Shown here one piece after another: positions 47,703-54,807 of a stretch of 64,000 bases of DNA. The DNA is taken from NCBI GenBank assembly GCA_013141175.1, contig JABFRN010000001.1, positions 2,551,234 to 2,615,233 of the forward strand. The letters are read 5' to 3'. This DNA comes from Lysobacter sp. GTDB taxonomy: Bacteria > Pseudomonadota > Gammaproteobacteria > Xanthomonadales > Xanthomonadaceae. The stretch's first letter is position 1, and the number at the start of each line of letters is the position of its first letter. A program made the translations under genes and the position numbers. The notes under the pieces were generated by a model. The model was not told the DNA's origin. It did not search any database and worked only from the letters and a program-made list of their open reading frames with translations.

Positions 47703-49799
47703 ATGGCTGATATCCGACAGAAAGCAGTGGCCACTGCCAATCATTACGACCAAGGCAACATCGCCGGCCTGGATGCTGCGATGACCCGACGCCTGATCGC
47801 GTCCACCGTGCTGACGGAAAGTCATGGCGGGGATCTTGCCGTCACCAACAAGCAGGGCTATGTCGGCCGCTATCAGGCCGGTGCCGGCTGGTTGGCGGAT
47901 GCCGGCTACGTCGATGCCGACAAACTCAAGGCGTCGATGGCGGGCTACAAGAACGAATGGGCCTGGGCGCAGGCCGGAGGCATGACGAAGTTCCTCGAAA
48001 ATCCGTCGAACTGGAACAACGGCCTGAGTCTGGAGAAGTACAAGGCCTCCGACGACCTGCAGGATCGCGCGTTCAAGACCAACTGCGACAAGACCTATCA
48101 GCGCGCGGTCAAGGAAGGCGTGCTGGATGCCGACGATTCGCCGGAAAAAGTCGCCGGGTTCCTCAAGGCGCGGCATATCTCCGGTTACGGCGGCGCCGTG
48201 GCCGCAGCCACCGGCGGTCGCGTGTACGCGGACAGCAACGGCACCAGCAACTACGATTACATGCACGACATCACCCGCAATCGCGATGGCTTGAATCAAG
48301 TCATGTCGCAGGGCGGGCAGGTGCAGTCGCCCGCTTCGAAACCGGCGCCGATGCAGTCATCGGCACCATCGCATTTCGCGGCCAGCGGTTTTCTTGCGCA
48401 GCAGACGCCCGAAGTGCGCGCCTATCTCGATCTGGTCGCATGGAAAGAGGTGCGCCCGGGTCATTCGCTCAATGCGGATGGTTCTCCGGCGGGTTATCGC
48501 GACCGCAATGGCGTGCCGGGCAGCATGGGCACCATGCCCGAGTCGGCGGTCGCCAACAACGGTACGTTCCCGCGCGACGAACTGCAGTACAACGTCGGCC
48601 GCTACCAGATGAAGCAGGTCGACGTGGACGACATGCGCAAGCGCTACGACTCGAAGATCGACGATTTTTCGCCGGAGAGCCAGGACCGCATCGCGGTCGC
48701 GAAGATGAAATACCGCGACGTGGTCGAGCCGCTGCAGAACGGCGATATCCGCACTGCGATCCACAACGGCGGGAAGGAATGGGCGTCGCTGCCGGGTTCG
48801 CCGTACGGACAGGTGCAGCAGGGCTACACCGTCGATAAGGCGGTCGATTACTACAACCAGCGTTTGAGCTTCCACCGTGCGCTCGATCAGGGCCAGACGC
48901 CGCCCGCGCAGACCGATGCGCGGCCGACGCCAAGCCAGGGCGGCGGCATCAACGACACGCTGCTGCTCAAGGGCGAGCGCGGCGAAGGCGTGAAACACCT
49001 GCAGGAAGCGCTCAACAAGGCCGGTATCCGCGATGCGGAGGGCAAACCCCTGCCGACGACCGGCAACTTCGGCGACATGACCGATGCGGCGGTACGCAAA
49101 TTCCAGGAGCAGAAAGGCCTGGAAGTGGACGGCAAGGCGGGCAAGGACACGCTGACCGCACTCGGGATCCATCCGGGCCAGAAGCAGGCAGCGACGACCG
49201 GCAATGTCGCCGAGAGGACCGAACAGGCCGTGCGCGGATACCAGGAGCAGACGACGCCTGGCCAGGGGGGCAATGCCGGCAAGCAGCCTTCGACCGAACC
49301 CGCGAAGACGCCGCCGAGCGGCAATTTCGGCGACAGGACCGAAGAGGCCGTGCGCAAATACCAGGAGCAGGCGCCGACGACCAACGCCACCGACAAGCCG
49401 CTGATCTCGAATGCCGCGCATCCGGACAACAAGCTGTATCAACAGGCGCTCTCGAATCTGGAGCAACTGGGGCCGAGCGGTGGCTTCAAGTCGCGCGAGG
49501 AGATGGAAAAAGCAGCCGCTGCCGTGGCGGTGGACGCCAAGGCGACGGGCTTGCAGAGCATCGATCACATCAGCCGTACGACGGCGCCGAGCGGTCAGAA
49601 TTTCCTGGTGGCGGTGCAGGGCGATCCGACGAGCGCGGCGGCGAAGAACTCCTACATCGACTACGGGCAGGCGGTGAGCCAGACCGTCGATCAGAGCACC
49701 AGGATGGCGCAGCCCTTGCAACCGTCATCGTCGACGCAGAAAGCGCCATCGGAAGAAGCGCCGACGCTGGACAGCCAGACGCGCGGCAAGACGGTTTGA
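47703..49799 (+). CDS. T4SS antibacterial effector 2: two lysozyme-like modules + PG-binding domain + XVIPCD
   Basis: A 698-residue protein without signal peptide. Residues 1-200 form a lysozyme-like module (LTESHGGDLAV with Glu39; GYVGRYQAG). Residues 233-395 form a second one (LVAWKEVRPGHSLNADGSP with Glu249; NVGRYQMKQVD). A PG_binding_1 domain lies at 420-490 (LLKGERGEGVKHLQEALNKA). Two partial copies of its second half (GNVAERTEQAVRGYQEQ, GNFGDRTEEAVRKYQEQ) serve as linker. The C-terminal domain 567-667 is XVIPCD-like and about 88 percent identical to that of effector 1 by my count. The tail is rich in Gln, Ser and Pro. Predicted role: peptidoglycan hydrolase delivered to rival bacteria. 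GAGGAGCG lies 6 nt before the ATG. Confidence 0.83.
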   Translation: MADIRQKAVATANHYDQGNIAGLDAAMTRRLIASTVLTESHGGDLAVTNKQGYVGRYQAGAGWLADAGYVDADKLKASMAGYKNEWAWAQAGGMTKFLENPSNWNNGLSLEKYKASDDLQDRAFKTNCDKTYQRAVKEGVLDADDSPEKVAGFLKARHISGYGGAVAAATGGRVYADSNGTSNYDYMHDITRNRDGLNQVMSQGGQVQSPASKPAPMQSSAPSHFAASGFLAQQTPEVRAYLDLVAWKEVRPGHSLNADGSPAGYRDRNGVPGSMGTMPESAVANNGTFPRDELQYNVGRYQMKQVDVDDMRKRYDSKIDDFSPESQDRIAVAKMKYRDVVEPLQNGDIRTAIHNGGKEWASLPGSPYGQVQQGYTVDKAVDYYNQRLSFHRALDQGQTPPAQTDARPTPSQGGGINDTLLLKGERGEGVKHLQEALNKAGIRDAEGKPLPTTGNFGDMTDAAVRKFQEQKGLEVDGKAGKDTLTALGIHPGQKQAATTGNVAERTEQAVRGYQEQTTPGQGGNAGKQPSTEPAKTPPSGNFGDRTEEAVRKYQEQAPTTNATDKPLISNAAHPDNKLYQQALSNLEQLGPSGGFKSREEMEKAAAAVAVDAKATGLQSIDHISRTTAPSGQNFLVAVQGDPTSAAAKNSYIDYGQAVSQTVDQSTRMAQPLQPSSSTQKAPSEEAPTLDSQTRGKTV
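49198..49372 (+). repeat. Direct repeats in the effector 2 linker
   Basis: Segments at about 49198-49252 and 49318-49372 are near-identical, both echoing the end of the PG_binding_1 domain coding sequence at about 49060-49110. They encode repeats of GN(F/V)...RTE(Q/E)AVR.YQEQ. Confidence 0.75.
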
Positions 49800-49829
49800 T
49801 CGCTCGCGTTTCGATGTTGCAGATACGCC

Positions 49830-49858
49830 AACGGGCCATCCATCGATGGCCCGTTTTT
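49830..49858 (+). terminator. Terminator of the effector locus
   Basis: An 11-bp stem (49830-49840 with 49845-49855) with CATC loop and T run, 30 bp after effector 2. It also lies downstream of the convergent gmk gene. Confidence 0.85.
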
Positions 49859-49895
49859 CATCCGTACCGTAAACCGCCTGCTTCGTGTGCGCCGC

Positions 49896-50507
49896 TCAGC
49901 GCAACAGCCCTTCGATCATTCCCGCATGACGTTTCGTCTGTGCCTCGCGGCGCAGGCGGCTGGCGGTGAAGATCGAACACATCTCCGCGACCGCGGTGTC
50001 GAAGATTTCGTTGACGATCACGTAATCGAACTCGTGGTAGTGCGACATCTCCTCGCGCGCGGCGGCGAGGCGGCGCGCGATGGTGTCTTCGCTGTCCTGC
50101 CCGCGCTTGCGCATGCGCTCTTCCAGCGCTTCGCGCGATGGCGGCAGGATGAAGATGCCGACCGCGTCCGGCACTTTCTCGCGGACCTGGCGCGCGCCCT
50201 GCCAATCGATCTCGAGCAGTACGTCGCGACCGGCGGCCAGCTGCGGTTCCACGGACTGCCGCGCGGTGCCCTTGAAGTCGCCATGCACCAGCGCATGCTC
50301 GAAGAAGTCGCCGGCGTCGATCATGCGCTGGAATTCGTCCGCGCCGATGAAGTGGTAATGCTGGGCGTGGCGTTCCCCCGGGCGCGCCGCGCGCGAGGTG
50401 AACGAGATCGACAGGGCGATGTTCGGATCGCGCGCCAGGCAGGCGTTGACGATACTGGACTTGCCCGCACCCGAAGGTGCCGCGACGATGAAAAGGGTTC
50501 CGCGCAT
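49896..50507 (-). CDS. gmk: Guanylate kinase
   Basis: A 203-residue P-loop kinase that phosphorylates GMP to GDP. The N-terminal loop is APSGAGKSSIV (Lys16). The GMP-binding region has SFTSRAARPGERHAQHYHF and LEIDWQGARQVR. The ATG at 50507 gives MRGTLFIVAAPSGAGKSS; the frame open upstream to 50579 is not needed for the fold. yicC lies 76 bp upstream on the same strand, a common pairing. Confidence 0.95.
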   Translation of the reverse strand: MRGTLFIVAAPSGAGKSSIVNACLARDPNIALSISFTSRAARPGERHAQHYHFIGADEFQRMIDAGDFFEHALVHGDFKGTARQSVEPQLAAGRDVLLEIDWQGARQVREKVPDAVGIFILPPSREALEERMRKRGQDSEDTIARRLAAAREEMSHYHEFDYVIVNEIFDTAVAEMCSIFTASRLRREAQTKRHAGMIEGLLR

Positions 50508-50583
50508 GGGAGTTGACTGGCCGGAGACGTGAGCCGAAGTCGCGGCAGCATGCCTCATCTCCGGTCGCAAGTCATGCAAGGGA

Positions 50584-51444
50584 TCATTCGATGTTCTGCG
50601 ATTGTTCGCGGATCTGGTCGATCAGCACCTTCAGCTCCACCGCCAGCGCCGAGGTCCGCGCATCCACGGATTTCGATCCGAAGGTATTGGCTTCGCGGTT
50701 GAATTCCTGCAGCAGGAAGTCGAGCCGGCGACCCACGGCCTCCTTCTGGCCCAGCACCCGGCGCAGTTCGGCGATGTGGCTGTCGAGGCGGTCGAGTTCT
50801 TCGTCGACATCCAGCTTCTGCAGCGCCATCACCAGCTCCTGCTCGAAACGGCCAGGATCCAGCGGCTGCGGCAGATCGGCGAGGCGGTTCACCAGTTTCT
50901 GCTTCTGGCCGGCGCGGATCGCGGGCATCAGCGTGCGCGCATCGGCGGCGTGGCGGGCGATCGCGTCGACCCGATCGAGGATGTTCGCCGACAGATTCGC
51001 GCCTTCGCGGGCGCGGGCTTCGACGAATTGATCCAGCACTTCATCGAGCAGCGACAGTGCCTCGGCGTGCAGTGCCGCCGGATCGCCGGTCTGGGTCTGC
51101 AGCACGCCGGGAAATTTCAGCAATTCGGTCATTTCCACGCGCAGCGTCGGGAAATGTTCGTGCAGATTGCGCCCGAGCGCGGCGAGATGCGACACCCGCG
51201 CCGGATTCAGCTGCAGCGTCTCGTCGTGATCGCCGTTGCGCAGGCGCATGCCGAGGTCGACCTTGCCGCGCGAGACGAGCTTGGCGACGCGCTCGCGGAT
51301 CGACGGCTCCACCGCCCGCAGTTCGTCGGGCAGACGCACCCCGAGTTCGAGAAAACGATGATTGACGGCGCGTACTTCGCAGCTCAGCGCGCCCCACGGC
51401 GTATTGCGTTCGCCGGCGGCGAAAGCGGTCATGCTGCGGATCAT
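50584..51444 (-). CDS. yicC: YicC/YloC-family endoribonuclease
   Basis: A 286-residue protein with MIRSMTAFAAGE at the start, EVRAVNHRFLELGVRLPDEL, and the C-terminal DUF1732-type segment LDFLLQEFNREANTFGSK. YicC proteins are RNases implicated in sRNA turnover. GAGGAG lies 7 nt before ATG 51444. The gene is divergent from rph, the conserved arrangement in many proteobacteria. Confidence 0.93.
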   Translation of the reverse strand: MIRSMTAFAAGERNTPWGALSCEVRAVNHRFLELGVRLPDELRAVEPSIRERVAKLVSRGKVDLGMRLRNGDHDETLQLNPARVSHLAALGRNLHEHFPTLRVEMTELLKFPGVLQTQTGDPAALHAEALSLLDEVLDQFVEARAREGANLSANILDRVDAIARHAADARTLMPAIRAGQKQKLVNRLADLPQPLDPGRFEQELVMALQKLDVDEELDRLDSHIAELRRVLGQKEAVGRRLDFLLQEFNREANTFGSKSVDARTSALAVELKVLIDQIREQSQNIE

Positions 51445-51681
51445 TCGTTGCTCCTCATCAGGGTTTTCCCCGCCGTGGGTGAACAGGCGTGGTCTTGTCT
51501 GCGAAACCCGCAGCGGTCCGTGGGCATTATCCGCGAAACCCACGGGCCAGCGCGGTGCGGCGACAGGCTGTCAGTCTCGCGCATCGCGGCTTCGGGCGTT
51601 TTGCGCCCACTCAAGCGCGTCGAAACGGGTTGTCCAAGCAGGTTCGAGGGGGTTTGCAGAGGCCGTGGACGGCGCCGATGC

Positions 51682-51687
51682 TAAACT
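51682..51687 (+). promoter_or_regulatory. Extended -10 (TGCTAAACT) of rph
   Basis: TG-C-TAAACT with TAAACT at 51682-51687, 29 bp before the rph ATG. The -35 region is unclear. The 272-bp gap between yicC and rph holds nothing else I can assign. Confidence 0.45.
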
Positions 51688-51716
51688 GCCGCGCTTTCCA
51701 GCAGGCCACCCTTCGA

Positions 51717-52442
51717 ATGAGCATCGTCCGTCCCAGTGGCCGCACGCCCGAACAACTGCGTCCCGTCAAGATCGAGCGCGCATACACCCGCCACGCCGAG
51801 GGTTCGGTGCTGGTCTCCTTCGGCGATACCCGCGTGCTGTGCACCGCCAGCGTCGACAACAAGGTGCCGGGCTTCATGCGCGGCAAGGGCGAGGGTTGGA
51901 TCACCGCCGAATACGGCATGCTGCCGCGCGCCACCCACACCCGCAGCGACCGCGAGGCCGCGCGCGGCAAGCAGGGCGGACGCACGCTGGAAATCCAGCG
52001 ACTGATCGGTCGCTCGCTGCGCGCCTGCGTCGATCGCGGCGCCTTGGGCGAACGCACCATCACCCTCGATTGCGACGTGCTGCAGGCCGACGGCGGCACC
52101 CGTACCGCAGCGATCACCGGCGCCTACGTCGCGCTGGTGGATGCGGTGCGCTTTCTGCAGAAGCGCAAGGACATCGCCAAGGATCCGATCCACGGCGCGG
52201 TCGCCGCGGTCTCGGTCGGCATCTATCGCGGCGTGCCGGTGCTGGACCTGGACTACGCCGAAGACAGCGATTGCGATACCGACATGAACGTGGTGATGAA
52301 CGATGGCGGCGGTTTCATCGAACTGCAGGGCACCGCCGAAGGCCATGCGTTCCGCCGCGACGAGCTGGATGCATTGCTGGGCCTGGCCGAGCGCGGCATC
52401 GCCGAACTGTTCGCCGCACAGCGCGCTGCGCTGGCGGGTTGA
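51717..52442 (+). CDS. rph: Ribonuclease PH
   Basis: A 241-residue phosphorolytic 3'-5' exoribonuclease that trims tRNA 3' ends. [48 protein letters not shown] and [20 protein letters not shown] are diagnostic. ATG 51717 gives the standard N-terminus; the longer frame upstream is not used. Confidence 0.96.
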   Translation: MSIVRPSGRTPEQLRPVKIERAYTRHAEGSVLVSFGDTRVLCTASVDNKVPGFMRGKGEGWITAEYGMLPRATHTRSDREAARGKQGGRTLEIQRLIGRSLRACVDRGALGERTITLDCDVLQADGGTRTAAITGAYVALVDAVRFLQKRKDIAKDPIHGAVAAVSVGIYRGVPVLDLDYAEDSDCDTDMNVVMNDGGGFIELQGTAEGHAFRRDELDALLGLAERGIAELFAAQRAALAG

Positions 52443-52469
52443 TCGCGCGGTGAGCCGGGTTTCACGCCG

Positions 52470-52874
52470 ATGAAGCGGCACATCGCCTGTTTCGCGCTGG
52501 TCGTCGACGACTACGACCGCGCGATCGCGTACTACACCGGTGTGCTCGGCTTCGAGCTGCGCGAAGACGCCCCGCGCGAAGCGGCACCCGGCCAGCCGCC
52601 GAAACGCTGGGTGGTCGTGGCGCCGGCCGGTGCCGAAACCGCGATCCTGCTGGCGCAGGCGTCGAACGATGCGCAGCGCGCGCGGATCGGCGACCAGACC
52701 GGCGGGCGCGTCGGATTCTTCCTGCACACCGACGACTTCCGCCGCGATCACGCGGCGATGCTCGCCAAGGGCGTGCGCTTCGTCGAATCGCCGCGCGAAG
52801 AGGACTACGGCATCGTCGCGGTGTTCGAGGATCTGTACGGCAATCGCTGGGATCTGCTGGAACTCAAGGGATGA
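52470..52874 (+). CDS. VOC-family protein (glyoxalase/bleomycin-resistance fold)
   Basis: A 134-residue single VOC domain pair: [20 protein letters not shown] opening and [18 protein letters not shown] closing, with expected metal-ligand positions. Substrate unknown. It overlaps rdgB by 4 bp (ATGA) and follows rph by 27 bp, so it is part of an rph-VOC-rdgB-hemW unit. Confidence 0.86.
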   Translation: MKRHIACFALVVDDYDRAIAYYTGVLGFELREDAPREAAPGQPPKRWVVVAPAGAETAILLAQASNDAQRARIGDQTGGRVGFFLHTDDFRRDHAAMLAKGVRFVESPREEDYGIVAVFEDLYGNRWDLLELKG

Positions 52875-53488
52875 AACTGGTGCTGGCCAGCGGCAACGCA
52901 GGCAAACTCGCGGAACTGCGCGATCTGCTCGGCAATGCCGGCATCGATCTGCATGCGCAGTCGGAATTCGGCGTGGAGGATGCGGACGAAACCGGCCTCA
53001 CCTTCGTCGAGAACGCGATCCTCAAGGCGCGCCATGCCGCGCGTGCGACCGGATTGCCGGCGCTGGGCGACGATTCCGGCCTTTGCGTCGACGCGCTCGA
53101 CGGTGCGCCCGGACTCTACAGCGCACGTTATGCCGGTACCCACGGCGATGCCGGCGCGAACATCGCCAAACTGCTTGATGCGCTGCGCGATGTGCCGGAA
53201 CAGCGGCGTAATGCGCGTTTCGTCTGCGTGCTCGCGCTGCTGCGCCACGCCGAGGACCCGCAGCCGCTGATCGCCGAAGGCGTGTGGGAAGGCCGCATCC
53301 TGTCCGCGCCGCGCGGCGAGGGCGGTTTCGGTTACGACCCGGTGTTCTTCGATCCGGATGTCTTCGGCCACGGTCGCGGCATGGGCGCGGCCGAACTGGA
53401 TGCCGCGTTCAAGAACCGCATCAGCCATCGCGGTCGTGCGCTGGCGCTGCTGCGCGACAAACTCCTCGCTGCGGTACATCGCGCCTGA
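52871..53488 (+). CDS. rdgB: XTP/dITP pyrophosphatase
   Basis: A 205-residue HAM1-family enzyme that removes non-canonical purine nucleotides. [16 protein letters not shown] at the start, [27 protein letters not shown] and [10 protein letters not shown] with SHRGRAL are the signature segments. It is joined to hemW by TGATG. Confidence 0.95.
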   Translation: MKLVLASGNAGKLAELRDLLGNAGIDLHAQSEFGVEDADETGLTFVENAILKARHAARATGLPALGDDSGLCVDALDGAPGLYSARYAGTHGDAGANIAKLLDALRDVPEQRRNARFVCVLALLRHAEDPQPLIAEGVWEGRILSAPRGEGGFGYDPVFFDPDVFGHGRGMGAAELDAAFKNRISHRGRALALLRDKLLAAVHRA

Positions 53489-54702
53489 TGTTGAGCCTGC
53501 CGCCGCTCGCGCTGTACGTGCATCTGCCCTGGTGCGTGCGCAAATGCCCGTACTGCGATTTCAATTCCCACGAGACCCGCGGCACGCCGCCGTTCGATGC
53601 CTACGTCGATGCGCTGATCGCCGATCTCGACCACGATCTGCCGCTGGTCTGGGGCCGCACGGTGCAGACCGTGTTCTTCGGCGGCGGTACGCCGAGCCTG
53701 TTTCCGGCGGCGGCGGTCGATCGCTTCCTGCAGGCGGCCAGCGCGCGGCTGCGGTTCGCGCCCGGTGCCGAGATCACGCTGGAAACCAATCCCGGTACCG
53801 CCGAACACGGTCGTTTCGAGGATTACCGCAAGGCCGGCGTGAACCGGCTGTCGTTCGGCATCCAGAGTTTCGACGATGGCTGCCTGCAGCGGCTCGGCCG
53901 GATCCACGACAGCGCCCAGGCCGAGGCGGCGGTGAAACTCGCGCAGGACGCGGGCTTCGACAACCTCAATCTGGATCTGATGTACGCGCTGCCGGAGCAG
54001 ACGCTGGCGATGGCCGGACGCGATCTCGAACGCGCGTTCGCGCTGCAGCCCGCGCATATCAGCCACTACCAGCTGACCCTGGAGCCGAACACGGTGTTCG
54101 CAGCGCGTCCGCCGGGTGGCATTCCCGACGACGACGCGGCCTGGGACATCCAGGAACACTGCCAAGCGATGCTCGCCGACGCGGGCTACGCACAGTACGA
54201 GATCAGCGCCTACGCGCGCCCCGGCCGGCAGTGCGCGCACAACCTCAACTACTGGCGGTTCGGCGATTACCTCGGGATCGGTGCGGGCGCGCACGGCAAG
54301 ATCAGCCTGCCGGCGAGCGACGCTGGCCGCACGCCGGAAGAAAGCATCCCGGATGAGGGCCGGGACCGGGTGCTGCGACGGTGGAAGCACAAGCACCCCG
54401 CGACCTATCTGGTCCACGCCGGCACCCCGGCCGCGATCGGCGCGGATGCGTTCATCGCGCCGGAGCAGCGGCCGTTCGAGTTCATGCTGAACGCCCTGCG
54501 CCTGCGCGAGGGCTTCGCGCTCGACCATTTCGAGGCCCGCACCGGGCTGTCGCAGGTGGCCATCGACGAGCCGCTGGGTCGCGCAATCGCGCACGGATGG
54601 CTGTGCCGGGACGGCGCGCGGGTCGTGCCCAGCGAATCGGGCCTGCGCTTCGCCAACGACGTGATTTCCCTGTTCCTGCCGGCCGATGGCGCCGGCGGAT
54701 GA
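53488..54702 (+). CDS. hemW: Radical SAM heme chaperone HemW
   Basis: A 404-residue radical SAM protein with CVRKCPYCDF (Cys16, Cys20, Cys23), FFGGGTPSLF and a HemW-type C-domain. HemW resembles coproporphyrinogen oxidase HemN but acts as a heme-binding chaperone; the fourth cysteine of the HemN cluster motif is absent here (Phe25), supporting HemW. ATG 53488 overlaps rdgB by one base. Confidence 0.93.
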   Translation: MLSLPPLALYVHLPWCVRKCPYCDFNSHETRGTPPFDAYVDALIADLDHDLPLVWGRTVQTVFFGGGTPSLFPAAAVDRFLQAASARLRFAPGAEITLETNPGTAEHGRFEDYRKAGVNRLSFGIQSFDDGCLQRLGRIHDSAQAEAAVKLAQDAGFDNLNLDLMYALPEQTLAMAGRDLERAFALQPAHISHYQLTLEPNTVFAARPPGGIPDDDAAWDIQEHCQAMLADAGYAQYEISAYARPGRQCAHNLNYWRFGDYLGIGAGAHGKISLPASDAGRTPEESIPDEGRDRVLRRWKHKHPATYLVHAGTPAAIGADAFIAPEQRPFEFMLNALRLREGFALDHFEARTGLSQVAIDEPLGRAIAHGWLCRDGARVVPSESGLRFANDVISLFLPADGAGG

Positions 54703-54807
54703 CCCGGTCCCGGTGCCAGCGATCGCGTTTGTTGCACTGCAGCAATTGGCTCGCGACGGCCGAACATGTTAAGAAATGCGGTTACCGTCGCACTTCGACA
54801 GGCTGAG

